This document shows, piece by piece, positions 1 to 10,789 of a stretch of 20,100 bases of DNA. The stretch is taken from positions 1-20,100 of the forward strand of contig JAAAUF010000778.1 in NCBI GenBank assembly GCA_015499985.1. The letters are read 5' to 3'. This DNA comes from Haplosporangium gracile (taxonomy: Eukaryota; Mortierellomycota; Mortierellomycetes; Mortierellales; Mortierellaceae). Numbering within the stretch: position 1 is the stretch's first letter; every line of letters starts with the position of its first letter. The position numbers and the translations under genes were made by a program. The notes under the pieces are model-generated. The model was not told the DNA's origin. It searched no databases and worked only from the letters and a program-made list of their open reading frames with translations.

Positions 1-1
1 C

Positions 2-2251
2 GCCCACAAGGTCCGCATCTTTGTCCGTCGCGGTGGCCCCAACTACCAGGAGGGTCTCCGCTCTATGCGCCAGCTCGGAGAGTCCCTCGGAGTCGAGATC
101 CAGGTCTTTGGCCCCGAGACTCACATCACCGAGATCGTCCCCCTCGCCTTGACCGGCCAGTCCTCTGACAACCTTGCTGCGACTACCAGCGGTGCCCAGG
201 CCTCGTCTGGCAACCTCTTGCAGGATCAGCTCCTCGGAACTAACGCCAGCAGCAACGTCGCCACTCCCGTCCCCACCGCCCCCGTCTCCCGTGCCGGTAC
301 CCCTCCTCCTGGCGAGAGAATGACTTATTTCACTGATGCTGACAAGGCTGCTGGTGGTGCCCACGATGACAACGTTCCCTTCACCGCCCACACCCGCTCC
401 TTCATCTATGGTATGCAGCCCCGTGCCGTCCAGGGAATGCTCGACTTTGATTTCATCTGCAAGCGTGAGGTCCCCTCGGTCGCTGCCATGATCTACCCCT
501 TCGGTGGTGCCCACGTCCAAAAGTTCTACTGGGGAACCAAGGAGACCTTGTTACCCGTCTACACCACCCTGGAGGAGGCCTGCGCCAAGTTCCCCGAGGT
601 AGATACTATCGTCAACTTTGCCTCTTGCCGCTCGGTCTACCAGTCGACTGTTGATATCCTCAAGTACTCGAACCAGATCAAGACTGTCTCGATCATTGCT
701 GAGGGTGTCCCTGAGCGTCGTGCCCGTCAGATCCTTTGGGAGGCCCAGGAGAAGAACGTCCTCGTCATTGGACCAGCCACTGTTGGAGGCATCAAGCCCG
801 GCTGCTTCAAGATCGGAAACACTGGTGGTATGATGGACAACATTGTCTCGTCCAAGTTGTACCGCTCTGGTTCGGTCGCCTATGTCTCCAAGTCTGGAGG
901 AATGTCGAACGAGTTGAACAACATCATCTCGCGTACCACCGACGGTGTCTACGAGGGAGTCGCCATTGGAGGCGATCGTTACCCCGGCTCCACTTTTATC
1001 GACCACTTGCTCCGCTATGAGCAGGACCCCAACTGCAAGATGCTTGTCTTGCTCGGAGAGGTCGGAGGTGTTGAGGAGTACAAGGTCTGCGAGGCCATCA
1101 AGAATGGAACCATCCGCAAGCCCGTCATTGCCTGGTGCATTGGTACCTGCGCCAAGATGTTTGCCACCGAAGTCCAGTTCGGTCACGCCGGTGCCTTGGC
1201 CCAGTCCGACTTGGAGACTGCCGACGCCAAGAACAAGGCTCTCCGCGCTGCCGGTGTTGTCGTCCCTGACACCTTTGAGAAGTTGCCCTTGGTCCTCAGC
1301 CAGACCTTCCAGTCCCTGGTCAAGAAGGGTACTATTCAGTTGAAGCCCGAGCCCGAGACTCCTAAGATCCCCATCGACTACTCTTGGGCTCAGGAATTGG
1401 GACTTGTCCGTAAGCCTGCCTCGTTCGTGTCGACCATCTGCGATGACCGTGGACAGGAGCTGTTGTACGCTGGCATGAGAATCTCGGATGTCTTCAAGGA
1501 GGATATCGGTATCGGAGGAGTCCTTTCGCTCCTTTGGTTCAAGCGTCGTCTTCCCGACTATGCCTGCAAGTTTATCGAGATGGTCCTCATGTTGACTGCC
1601 GATCACGGTCCCGCCGTCTCTGGAGCCCACAACACCATTGTCACTGCTCGTGCCGGCAAGGACCTTGTCTCGTCCCTGTGCGCTGGTCTGTTGACGATCG
1701 GAGACCGTTTCGGAGGCGCCCTTGACGGTGCTGCTGAGCAGTTCTCGTCTGCCTACGACAAGTCGTTGACCCCCCGCGAGTTTGTCTCGGTCATGCGCAA
1801 GCAGAACAAGCTGATCCTCGGTATCGGCCACAAGATCAAGTCGCGCACCAACCCCGATCTCCGTGTCGAGATCATCAAGGACTATGCCAAAAAGCACTTC
1901 CCCTCGACCCCCGTCCTCGACTATGCCCTCCAGGTCGAGAACATCACCACCTCCAAGAAGGACAACCTCATCCTCAACGTCGATGGTGCCATTGGTATTC
2001 TTTTCGTCGATCTCTTGAGGAACTCGGGCGCCTTCACCCGCGAGGAGGCCGAGGAGTACATCAAGATCGGAACTCTCAACGGTCTTTTCGTTTTGGGTCG
2101 CTCGATCGGTTTCATTGGTCATTACTTGGATCAGAAGAGGCTCAAGCAGGGTCTTTACAGACACCCTTGGGACGATATCTCGTACCTCACCCCTGGAAAC
2201 GAGTTGGGCCGCACTGTCGCCTCCCTCGACTCTATCAACAAGAAGGCATAA
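2..2251 (+). CDS. ATP-citrate lyase, single-polypeptide type (5'-partial)
   Basis: This enzyme cleaves citrate with ATP and CoA into acetyl-CoA and oxaloacetate in the cytosol, feeding fatty-acid and sterol synthesis. The frame is open from base 2, so the ATG at 65 is internal: the residues before it ([16 protein letters not shown]) already belong to the citrate-binding part, and about 370 N-terminal residues lie outside the window. In order there follow a Ser/Thr/Ala-rich linker (about 120-390), the CoA-ligase module with the phospho-histidine motif FGHAGA (His codon 1184-1186), and the citrate-synthase-like lyase module (about 1370-2251) with [24 protein letters not shown] and the conserved end [20 protein letters not shown]. 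No intron is visible in this part. Having both halves in one chain is the animal, Basidiomycota and Mucoromycota arrangement, unlike the two-gene form of Ascomycota. C/G-ending codons dominate, as in highly expressed genes. Fungal symbols vary, so none is given. Confidence 0.97.
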   Translation, partial: AHKVRIFVRRGGPNYQEGLRSMRQLGESLGVEIQVFGPETHITEIVPLALTGQSSDNLAATTSGAQASSGNLLQDQLLGTNASSNVATPVPTAPVSRAGTPPPGERMTYFTDADKAAGGAHDDNVPFTAHTRSFIYGMQPRAVQGMLDFDFICKREVPSVAAMIYPFGGAHVQKFYWGTKETLLPVYTTLEEACAKFPEVDTIVNFASCRSVYQSTVDILKYSNQIKTVSIIAEGVPERRARQILWEAQEKNVLVIGPATVGGIKPGCFKIGNTGGMMDNIVSSKLYRSGSVAYVSKSGGMSNELNNIISRTTDGVYEGVAIGGDRYPGSTFIDHLLRYEQDPNCKMLVLLGEVGGVEEYKVCEAIKNGTIRKPVIAWCIGTCAKMFATEVQFGHAGALAQSDLETADAKNKALRAAGVVVPDTFEKLPLVLSQTFQSLVKKGTIQLKPEPETPKIPIDYSWAQELGLVRKPASFVSTICDDRGQELLYAGMRISDVFKEDIGIGGVLSLLWFKRRLPDYACKFIEMVLMLTADHGPAVSGAHNTIVTARAGKDLVSSLCAGLLTIGDRFGGALDGAAEQFSSAYDKSLTPREFVSVMRKQNKLILGIGHKIKSRTNPDLRVEIIKDYAKKHFPSTPVLDYALQVENITTSKKDNLILNVDGAIGILFVDLLRNSGAFTREEAEEYIKIGTLNGLFVLGRSIGFIGHYLDQKRLKQGLYRHPWDDISYLTPGNELGRTVASLDSINKKA

Positions 2252-2367
2252 GCTCTCTCTGTCTTTCTCATTTGTTGTCAATTTTCCTTTCTTTACCTCT
2301 CTCTCCCCGGCTGCTTTTTGCATTTTCATAAGAAAAAAAACATATTTTTGTCCGCCCTTTGTATCAT

Positions 2368-2373
2368 AATAAA
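2368..2373 (+). terminator. Poly(A) signal of ATP-citrate lyase
   Basis: A canonical AATAAA lies 117 bases after the TAA stop, following a T/C-rich 3' UTR. It is the first such hexamer downstream of the gene. Confidence 0.6.
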
Positions 2374-2554
2374 AACAAGATATCCATCCTATTTCCATGG
2401 TAAAAAAAAAAAGTTAAATGGTTTGTTATTCTGGCTGACGCGATATGCAGTCAGGACAATACGATACAAACGGATTAACACACCAACGGTAACGAGATCC
2501 CGAATTCTCCTTCTCCTTTCCCTCGCTGCTGCTACTGCTGCTGCCACTGCTGCC

Positions 2555-3315
2555 TCAACGATCACCACTAGGATGAGTATTATCCGCATTTCCTTCACCA
2601 TCACCATCGTCATCACCATCGGAAACAACGCCAACAACATCGTTGTCGTCGTCGTCGTCGTCGTCGTCGTCGTTGTAGTCATGTTCAAGAAATCTATGAA
2701 GCCGCGAGTGAGGCGAGAACAGGCTAAGGTAAGGCAAGTGCGCCAGCAGGATACGGTCGAGCTCGACAATGTACGGTACTTCCGTCGTATGATGTGAGTA
2801 TGTTGATTTTTTTGGGACCCCAGCGGGAGAGAGCCAGGTGTGTGAGACTGGATTCTTCTACTTGCTCGTTGTGGTTGTTGTCGGCTGCGTAGTGTGCAAA
2901 TGACTGCGTCGAGGAATATGAGTGTTGTCAGGTTTGTGAGGCGAGGCTGGTGATCGAGGAAGAGATTGTCCATGGCGACGGAGAGTGTGGCGAGAGGAGG
3001 GAGAGTGGTGGTGCGAGGAGTCTCTTCGGCCTTCTCTCCCTCCTTCTCCTTCCCGGTTGCTGAGATTGACGCTTGTTTTCACGGAATAAAAAAGACGGCG
3101 ATGCAACAGCTGGTACGAGACTGCCCCGTAAAAATCGGCAAGAGATCACGATCCAGTACCGATAAAGTAGTATTTTTGATAAAAGACAAGTTCCGACGGA
3201 TCAAGGAAAGATCGACGAAGGGTGTATATAGAAGTGGTTCAAAGTCCTTCCAAAGCAGCGGATGGAATGCGTTGTACTGTACATCGATTTGGAGACGAGG
3301 AGTCCTTTTATACAC
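2555..3315 (-). other. Possible minus-strand gene or gene relic with TATA box
   Basis: I do not recognise this. On the minus strand a canonical TATAAAAG (about 3304-3312) is followed by a 5' region and an ATG at 2973 opening a 194-codon frame that degenerates into poly-Thr. Other frames look more protein-like. One, ending at 2555, reads YIVELDRILLAHLPYLSLF and then an acidic tail with nine Asp and the ending THPSGDR. Another reads LTHLALSRWGPKKINILTS. No single splice pattern joins these convincingly. It could be a small spliced gene with an acidic C-terminus, a decayed LRR-type gene, or chance. It diverges from the F-box gene downstream. Confidence 0.25.
2643..2677. repeat. Trinucleotide microsatellite (GTC)n/(GAC)n
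   Basis: About ten near-perfect GTC units follow a looser CATCAC/ATCGTC stretch from about 2590. In one minus-strand frame the array reads as a run of nine aspartates, inside the possible minus-strand coding region described separately. Confidence 0.9.
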
Positions 3316-3331
3316 CCCTCTGTAAAATGTT

Positions 3332-4181
3332 AATTAGCCCTTCAGTTTTGTATTTTTGACCCTTACATATGAGGGGTTGTTTCCAGACCCTCTTTTGTGG
3401 AAGACAGCAAAAAACAACAACAAACAGGTGGCGCATGACATAACAGTTGGATATTCAGTCTTTCTTCCTTTTTGTACTGCGTCCATCACTTGACAACATG
3501 ACGCAGGCGCGCGTTTTGTTTATAATGTTGTTTGGTGGCGCGCTGATCAAATCGAACGTTCTTTTTTTTGTGTGTGGGTTTGATCAGTTGGTAAAGGTAG
3601 ACTGATTTACTACCAGTCTGCTCCATTGTTTTGATCGTGGGAAGAAGACGACCACTGACTGATCAAAAAGCCTAGACAGGGCGATCAAGGGCCAAGGCAC
3701 ATCCATAACCATGGCGTAGCTCCGCAACTGAAGTTAAAAAAGGTTGCTTTATGCTGCCCCTCCCCTGCTGTTGCTGCCCTACTAGGGTCTTTGTCTGACA
3801 TGTGTTTGTGTGTTGGAAAGGGATATGGGTTGGAGAGTACATTTTACTTCAAGATGATTGGTCAATCGGCAGACTTGCCTGATTCCATCTCTCTCCCAAT
3901 ATTTATTTTAGCTGTACTGGTACACACTTGACTCGTCTCCCTCGAACCATCTTCCCCCACACTTCACTCATACCTCTCTCCCGAGCCCTTTTTATTCTCC
4001 TCGTCTCCTCCCTCGTCTCTCTTCTTCATTCTTCATTCTTCACTCTCGTCCCTCCTCCCTTCCTTTTTACTCACATTGTCTTTGTATTCACACCCACTTC
4101 TCCCTTCACAAATAGCCTCACAAACACCACCACCAAACAACCCGACTAAGACACAACCACACTTACAACAGCAGCACAGAC
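3332..4181 (+). promoter_or_regulatory. Intergenic region and promoter/leader of the F-box gene
   Basis: No gene is seen here. The last 250 bases (about 3930-4180) are strongly pyrimidine-rich (CTC, TTC and TCC runs) and then switch to an A/C-rich leader (ACAACAGCAGCACAGAC) just before the ATG, a common fungal promoter layout. Three copies of CTGATCAAA in both orientations lie at 3543-3551, 3579-3587 (inverted) and 3659-3667. Confidence 0.5.
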
Positions 4182-7177
4182 ATGTTAAAGTACGTCAAGG
4201 AGGGCGCGCTCGACCTGCTCGCATTCACCCTGCCATCCTCCCTCATCGAATCCATCCGCCAGGTTTCCGACGACGACTTTCTCTCGCCCGAATGGGGCCA
4301 CCAGCAACGACAACCTCGCATGCGTCGTCGCCACAACACAACTTCCTCCTCTTCCTCAAGAGCAGTCGCCCCCACCCAACGGCATCTCCTCACCACTAAA
4401 ACGTCCTCTTCTGGTGGACTCTACTCCTCGGTAAGCAAAAAAACTCTTTCTCCTCGGAGGAGAAGGCTGTATGTCGGCATTTTTGTTTACTTGTTCACAT
4501 GCATACAGATCATGTTTTCCGAAGAGGGACAAGGGTATTTCGGCATGACCTTCTTTCCTTTACTCTTCCCCCTCGGTCTGGTCCGTTCTAACTTGATCAC
4601 CTTCTTTTATATGCTCTATAGGCTGGTTCTATATTACTGCAGGACACCGATACCCGGTCTCATAATTTGTCGGACTCCGTCAGCAACAGTTGTCTAAACA
4701 AGGAACCCCAGTTGCCCTACGAGGTCCTTACCTTGATCTTCCAGTACCTCCCAGCCTCGGACATGTTCTCGATCCTCGCCGTCAATCGCCTCTGGCGTCA
4801 GATCGCTCTCGTGGAGACCAAGCAGATAGATCTCTCCGAGTGTTTCCCCATGGACTGTCTCGGCCTCGGAGACGACGACGTCTACAGCGACTTTGACTTT
4901 GTCTACCACCTCTTCTCGATCTTCCCTCTGATTTCAAGTCTTGTGATCAAGGATCGGTACATGCGCGATCGTGACCTCCGAGTCGTCACAGCCGGTATTC
5001 TTGCGGGCAAGATGGCCTTCACGGAAGCAGTCGGGCCTGCCATTGGTAGCGAACCGTATCTGGAAGCACAGCAGGTCATTGCTCAGCGACGAGCACAACA
5101 ACAAGGTGGTACCTCCACGACAAATACAACAACCACTTTTACAAAACCAACATCCACCAAAGTCATCCGAGCAAGCATCAAGGAGGAGCTACGAGAGTTT
5201 TCAAGATCAGTGGCGACATATGTCCTCATCCCTCAAACCAGGAACACGCTTCGGAAAAAAATCTTGGAACGACTCGAATACAATTTGGAGCAAAAGGAGA
5301 TCCAGGAGTACTGCTGGATGGTGGAGAACGGAATCAACCCCTTGACCTTCCAGAGCTCAACCGCTGCCTCCTTGACTCAGTGGAGGACAACCTCTTCATC
5401 CTCGTCCTCCCATGCTTCAACCTCGACAGCGACATCCATTCTGGATGCGAAACGATACCCACTGGTCCCCATGACCCACTACCGCTTCCAGGACTGCTGC
5501 TTCGCCAAGGACTGGGGTTCAGCTATGGACATCAACAAACTACCCATGATCGGACTGGCTGCCGCCATTTCTGGTCAAGGTTTAGTTGTCGATCTGGAGG
5601 GTTCCTATGGTGCTCCCTCCAAGAGCATCAAACAGATGATGGCCTTTTGTTTCGGAGCTCACTGTGTCATCTCCTTGGACCTCAACTTTCGACATACCCA
5701 TATGGAACTCGAGCATGTGACAGAGCTTCTGGGTGAGAACCCTATGCTCTACAAGATTGACATTGTCGACTCGTCCGCCTACCACGACTTGATCCGTCTG
5801 CCGGCATTGAGAGGTCTCGGAGAAATAATGGAGCAGATGCAGAAGCTTTGCTTCGACCTGGACGAGCAGGAGCTGGAGGCGACCTTGCAACAGGCCAGCG
5901 TGCTACTGAAAGCCTTGGACAGAGACATTGATCTCGAGGAAGCAGAGCGAGCGGACAAGAAGGCGTCGCCAATTTCTCAGACTGGACTAGCTGAGGCTAT
6001 CTCTGCAGCGGATGAGGTGCCATTTGAACCAGTACCAACCTACCTTATGGCGCAGAGACAACCACTGAACGATCCTTGTCGACCCATCGAGTCACTTTCG
6101 CAACAGCTTAAATTCGCCGAGGACGCCTCACCAGCTGACAAGATCAGGACGGCCAAAGTGTTGCTGAAGGGGGTCATCTATCATGGTGTCAGTGGACTTA
6201 TCAATACGCGGGATCGACAGTCAGGACAGGCGCTCCTTCATACCTTGGCCTGGCGCCGGTCATACTCTGTACTTGCTGCGCTTGCAAGACAGCCAGCAAA
6301 CTTGACCACATCAACAACGGTCGACTTGGCCACGCCTTCAGCAACACTTGAGCAACAGTCGTCATCTTCATTGTTTTCATCCTCGCCGTCGTCGTCTTCG
6401 TCGTTGTTTGCAACTAAGGGATACTTTTGGAACCAAACACCAGGAATCTTTTCATCATCAGCTCCCTCGTCGTCTACGTTGTCCGAGATTGCACCCAACC
6501 AATTGATGAGCAACCTAAAGGCTTCAGGAGGTGCAGCGCTGTTAGATTCGCCCACATCATCATTCTCCCTCGACCTTTCAACATCGGCGCCAGCACCGGC
6601 ACAGTCCACACCACCCTCGTCGTCAGGACTGTCATCTTTGATTAACATCAGTGCCCTGCCAGCAGCACTTTCGTCCGCCCTTTCTTTCCGCCGCATGAGC
6701 TTGCCTGTCTCTACGTTGTGGATCCCCGAGGACAGCGAGGATATTGGAGTTGGTGGAGGCACACAGCCAGAGCCTGATTCTGACGATGGCGAGGATAAGG
6801 ATGACAGTGGGGTTGAAATGAGTAGAGTGTCATGGAGCTCGTCCCCTGACAACGGATTAGACCAGGAGAGCGACAGCGACAGCGAAGTTGCCACTTCAAA
6901 CATATCGTCGATGCCAGTAGCGACAACAGCAGTAACAGCAACGGTGGATCCTGCAGCAAAGCAAGAGTGGGTGATACCCGAACAACACCCTGTTGCGATT
7001 TCGTTGAGGATGGCAAGGAAGCTGCTTCAGCTGAAGGCGAATCCGAATGTGTACAACAAGGATGGGCGGTCTGCGGTGGTGTGTGCGTCGTATATGGGGT
7101 TTCTGCCCATGGAGTCTTTGTTGGTTGAGCAGGGCGGGTACTCAAAGGAGCTGATCCGTATCCGCGAAACCATGTAA
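4182..7177 (+). CDS. F-box protein with ankyrin-like segments (two exons)
   Basis: Model: exon 1 4182-4430, intron 4431-4621 (GTAAGC ... CTCTATAG, branch-like CTAAC at 4588-4592), exon 2 4622-7177. Both junctions are phase 0, giving about 934 residues. An alternative acceptor at 4642 would remove seven codons. The F-box lies at about residues 114-155 (LPYEVLTLIFQYLPASDMFS, then LAVNRLWRQ). F-box proteins usually recruit substrates to SCF ubiquitin ligases through Skp1. A helical, acidic Glu/Leu-rich stretch sits near 5820-5960. Ankyrin-like segments occur at about residues 596-643 (GQALLHTLAWRRSYSVLAAL) and 871-919 (NVYNKDGRSAVVCASYMGF). They flank an insert of roughly 225 residues rich in Ser, Pro and Thr with poly-Ser tracts and an acidic patch. 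The F-box is clear by eye. The substrate is unknown, and the ankyrin call is moderate. Confidence 0.82.
4431..4621 (+). other. Intron of the F-box gene
   Basis: Donor GTAAGC and acceptor TATAG join two phase-0 exons, and the downstream frame is open exactly back to the acceptor. Reading through the intron stops at 4697. Splitting it using the acceptor at 4508 would break the frame. Confidence 0.7.
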
Positions 7178-7269
7178 TCTGCTTATTTATTCCCTTTTCT
7201 TTTTATTCTTATTGTAAAATTGTATTTGTACCTCTGCGTTTTTTTTTTTGTTAAAGAGCGAGTTAAAAA

Positions 7270-7275
7270 AATAAA
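7270..7275 (+). terminator. Poly(A) signal of the F-box gene
   Basis: AATAAA lies 93 bases after the TAA at 7175-7177, following a T-rich 3' UTR. Confidence 0.5.
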
Positions 7276-7486
7276 ACGCTTTCTGCAAAGTTGCGACACG
7301 ATGGATGCAGGTCAGAGGTGTCACTGGTTTTTTAGGGGTCAGCGAAGGAAAAGCTTGCTTTGTGACCGACAAACGAACAGGAACTCTTTTCTTCTGTTTT
7401 GCCTTCACACTCACGCACAACTTAACTCACCTCCCCACCCCCCACTTTGCATTCGCCTTCATTTACTCATTGATCGCCTTCGTTTT

Positions 7487-7520
7487 CATCACACACACAC
7501 ACACATACACACACTCACTC
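7487..7520 (+). repeat. CA-rich microsatellite in a 5' leader
   Basis: An imperfect (CA)n tract ends about ten bases before the ATG at 7530, so it is probably transcribed as 5' UTR. Confidence 0.7.
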
Positions 7521-7529
7521 ATTCTCATC

Positions 7530-9394
7530 ATGGTCCTCCTCCCAGCACAGGACGAACTCGTCGAGATCTTCAAGGAACACAAACAGCATGTCGTCTGTCC
7601 AAAGTGTCTCCAAAGAGGACGCTTTCAACGCGACGGCTTCAAAAGTATGCACATACACACCCCTTTTTTCTCGTCTAAAACATCTTCACACTACTTACGT
7701 TCGTGTTTTTCTTGCTAAAATAGATGGCAAGATTCGGTTTACGTGCTCGACGACGGTAGCAACGATGCCCACACACAGGAGCAAGCCGGCAAAGTGTAAC
7801 AAGCATTATACGGAGGCTATCATGGAACAGTTGTTGTTGCGGGTCATTGCGAGAAAGACCAGGAAGGCGCATATGAAGCTTGATGGACTTGGTTGTCGCG
7901 ACGAAGAGGCCTGTAGGAATAGTGGAGAACAGACTTTGGGAGGTACTGCAACTCGGACAAAGGCAGCTGTACAAGTAAACAAGGCGACAACAGTGCGGGC
8001 AGGAAAGAGACACCAGCAAAGCGATCACAGAAGCCAACTACGCCAGTGTCACCACCGGACACAACATCAAATGCCAGCCCAGACGAGGCCACTACGACAG
8101 CTATAGCAGCAGCTCGGATGGCGAGAAAGGATTTTATCCGACAACCTTTCCTCACTGATCAACCATTCATCCAGTCGTCCCTTGAAATCGCGCAGTGTTC
8201 TGAGGAGACGTTCCTGAAGGGCCCCCGGAGAATCTTGCAGGAGAAGAGTGGCGGCGGCGCTGGTGGAGGCAACGGTGGTGACGAGGATGTGTTTGAGTTT
8301 GTCATGACAGAGGGGCGGTTCCAGGTCTGGATGAGGTCATACGCAAGGGTGACAGGAGCACTGCTCAGTCAGGAGCGGGAGCATGTTTATAACCAGCCCA
8401 AGTCTGTGGGGATGTACTGGGGTGTGTTCTGGTACAAGCATCGATGCAGTCATTCGAAGCGATCCAAAAATCGGAGGGCTCTTATGCCTCGGTCGACACT
8501 TGATGCACAACAGTCCGCGTCAGCAGGAACAACGATCGCTACCGTAATACTTGACAGCGAGAACGATGATGATGGCGACGATGACGGCAGTGACACGGAC
8601 AAGGAAGCGATCGTAGGTACCGGCGCTTGTAGATATCGCTAGACGTACGATCCCGAACAAGTCTGGATGTCGAGCCTCCATTCAGAAGGCCCTGCAGTCA
8701 TATCGACTTCCAGATGGGACAAAGACAATCTTCCATGTTGTCAACGGTTCCGACACGTTCATATATATGGCTTTCGGACACGGGGATCCGTTAAGGAGAT
8801 CGGAGGCAGGATGGACGATTTTCATGTGCAGGCGGAGGAAACGAATGAACAATCAGACGCAATAGAGGCGACAATGACTACGACCACAAACGCCAGGAGG
8901 AGGGAAGCAGGAGCAAAGGCAGTTGTAGGAGCTGATGTCGGGCGGTGCATGACAGGTCACAGACTACATGAGGGTGCCCCCTGCTGGCTAGTGCCAGAGA
9001 GTCTACGACGGCATTAATTCAGCATCTAATAGATGGATCGCTATTGTACCCTTCATCCGTCTCGGATCTTCCAGTCGTGACTTCGGACGCCAACGATCAA
9101 ACCAACAGCAACAGCCTCATCAGCAGCAACGACGATGAAGTGGGCAGAGAAGTGGCGCTACTGGAAGCCTCAGGACACTCATTTACAACACTGTTGGGCT
9201 ACCTGCCGGAAGACCTCGGGCATTTTGCGGCTAGCTGGGAGGAAGCCGTTGAAATTTTAAAGAAGAACCCGGCAATGCCTAAGGCGAATGCGATACAAGA
9301 AGATCCGATCCAGGTGCTGATGGTTGTGAGGGAGATACTGAAGAGTGTGTTCGGCTTGAAGCTCAAGTGCATGTTGAACTTCGAAGGGAGATGA
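7530..9394 (+). CDS. Zinc-ribbon/FAR1-like-finger protein, paralogue 1 (gene model uncertain, may be decaying)
   Basis: Function unknown. The start is set by alignment with the neighbour: both begin 21 residues before a CPxC motif (here HVVCPKC). Proposed exons are 7530-7644, 7724-7974, 8031-8543 and from 8617. Intron 1 (GTATGC...AAATAG) is convincing and conserved in position. The 56- and 73-base introns 7975-8030 and 8544-8616 restore frame with GT-AG ends but lack clear branch sites. Features: Cys module CPKC ... RFTCS ... KCNKH (zinc-ribbon-like), a Gly-rich loop, then a Cys/His segment (FWYKHRCSH ... SGCRASIQ ... LPDGTK ... GHGDP) resembling the FAR1/MULE-type finger. After about 8820 the frame changes twice more before a good stretch ending at 9394 (TTLLGYLPEDLGHFAASWEE). 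AATAAA at 9462-9467 supports transcription to there. It could be an intron-rich gene or a pseudogene. Confidence 0.5.
7645..7723 (+). other. Intron 1 of paralogue 1
   Basis: GTATGC to TGCTAAAATAG, 79 bases, phase 1. It lies between the CPKC half and the RFTC half of the Cys module, the place where the neighbouring paralogue is also interrupted. Confidence 0.75.
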
Positions 9395-9461
9395 AGATGG
9401 CAGGAGCTGGGGTATTACGAGGAGGACGACGTAGTTTGAGTCAGTAGTGGAAGCGAACAGA

Positions 9462-9467
9462 ATAAAT
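9462..9467 (+). terminator. Poly(A) signal after paralogue 1
   Basis: AATAAA lies 68 bases after the stop at 9394 and before the promoter of the second paralogue. Confidence 0.45.
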
Positions 9468-9583
9468 AACGTTGTAGAACAGCACTTAGGGTCCTGATGG
9501 GTGTCCGCAAAGGTGAAGTCTGAGGGCTTCGTCTCCCCTTCTATGTGACGCGCATTGTTTTGGTCAAAACCAAAAACCCAAAA

Positions 9584-9590
9584 TATAAAA
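9584..9590 (+). promoter_or_regulatory. TATA box of paralogue 2
   Basis: TATAAAA lies 66 bases before the chosen ATG (9656), with a T/C-rich leader between. The leader would encode a signal-peptide-like stretch if translation began at the in-frame ATG at 9602. Paralogue 1 begins level with 9656, which argues against that. Confidence 0.5.
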
Positions 9591-9655
9591 AAACACAAAA
9601 AATGGAAATCATCTTTTTCGTCCTCTTTTCGCTTCTTCACTCATCCCAACACGCA

Positions 9656-10743
9656 ATGGCGCAGGTTCTGGAACAAGGAGACTTTGCCGAGAGGTTCAAG
9701 AACTACAGGCAGCACATTGTCTGCCCGAGATGTACCGATTGGGTCGCTACCATAGTGACGGCACCAAAGGTAACCAAAAAAATCCTCCCTTTGTCTCTCT
9801 AACAAAGTACTGGAAGATTGAAAAAAAGGTGTCTGCAAACATTTTTTTTGTTTTGCGTTTCAACTAACATATCGAGTTCTCTTATGCATGCACTTTTTTA
9901 GGTGTGATGAGGCGCTTTACGTGCGCTGGAACAATTGTGAACGCAAAAGGACAAGAGGTCAAGTGCAACAAACATATCTTGGAGGCAGCAATGGAAGTGC
10001 TCCTTGACGACGTCGTTGCGAACCTCAAGAACAAAAACACTAACGTCAACAACAATAGCACAGGATCCAGCGCCGGACCCAGCTCTCCTGCAGCCCCTGC
10101 CACTACCAATGCCACCACTGCGATCAATAATGTCACCGCTGCAACTGTGAGCATCGCAACCTATGAAGACTGCGGTTCTCTATTGCCCGAGGTACACCCT
10201 GCCAGCACCGCAGCGAGACATGCGTTTATGGACCAAAAGATTCTTTCGGACGTCCATATCATCCAAACCTACAGGGACATTGAGGTGCCGCTCAAAGAAA
10301 CGCTGGAAAAGTTTGGGGGCGAGAGCCTGTTTTATCTGCGACTGGACCTATTCCCCGCCTGGCTGAAGAGTCACTCGATGAGCACTGGAATCAATATGTA
10401 TTTCAGCAGCGCCCGCTCGAATGACGGTACCAACAAACAATGCGATGACTTTTCCAAGCTGTCGATGGTGTTTCCTCCAGGGACAAAGTTTTCGATGACA
10501 CACATGTGCGAGCACTGGAACCTGTGGCCGGATGTGACTCCTGTCGTCCTTAATCGCAACCGATTTGAGAGTGAGGTCGACGAGATTGGGACTTCTTGCA
10601 GCGATTCAGCAGATTTGAGCGAGGTTAGCGCAAGAGTTATTGATGCTGAGCATTTGGTAGGGGCACATAGTGTTGTCCTTGGATCGATCGAAAAATACCT
10701 CGAGCTGCTTCAATGCGTCATGCAGGGCAAAGGGACCATATGA
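9656..10743 (+). CDS. Zinc-ribbon/FAR1-like-finger protein, paralogue 2
   Basis: Function unknown. Exon 1 (MAQVLEQGDFAERFKNYRQ, then HIVCPRC) matches paralogue 1 without gaps from the start Met. The exon junction is unclear. The most obvious intron 9770-9901 (GTAACC ... TTTTTTAG) leaves exon 2 out of frame. In-frame options are acceptor 9876, 11 bases after a CTAAC branch site, or donor 9732, which would join CPRC directly to VMRRFTC. Exon 2 runs to 10743: RRFTCAG ... VKCNKH completes the Cys module. An Asn/Thr/Ala-rich linker follows, then a region aligned to paralogue 1 (AARHAFMDQKILSD ... FPAWLKSHSMSTG) and a Cys/His segment (NKQC ... PPGTKF ... EHWNLWPD). No transposase catalytic domain is present. 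It may be a regulator derived from the DNA-binding part of a MULE-like transposase. That is inference. Confidence 0.62.
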
Positions 10744-10789
10744 AGCGTCGCACGATCGGGCAAAGGCAGCGATGTAGGTCTAATTTCTG

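Noticed and set aside
551..2398. 615-codon open frame on the minus strand
   Set aside because: It is antisense to ATP-citrate lyase. The strong C/G-ending codon bias of that gene removes stops from the opposite strand.
6238..6903. 221-codon acidic open frame on the minus strand
   Set aside because: It mirrors the Ser-rich low-complexity part of the F-box protein. No start context or domain supports it.
9602..9655. Upstream in-frame ATG giving a signal-peptide-like N-terminus for paralogue 2
   Set aside because: Paralogue 1 aligns from the ATG at 9656 without gaps, and this stretch has the T/C-rich look of a 5' leader.
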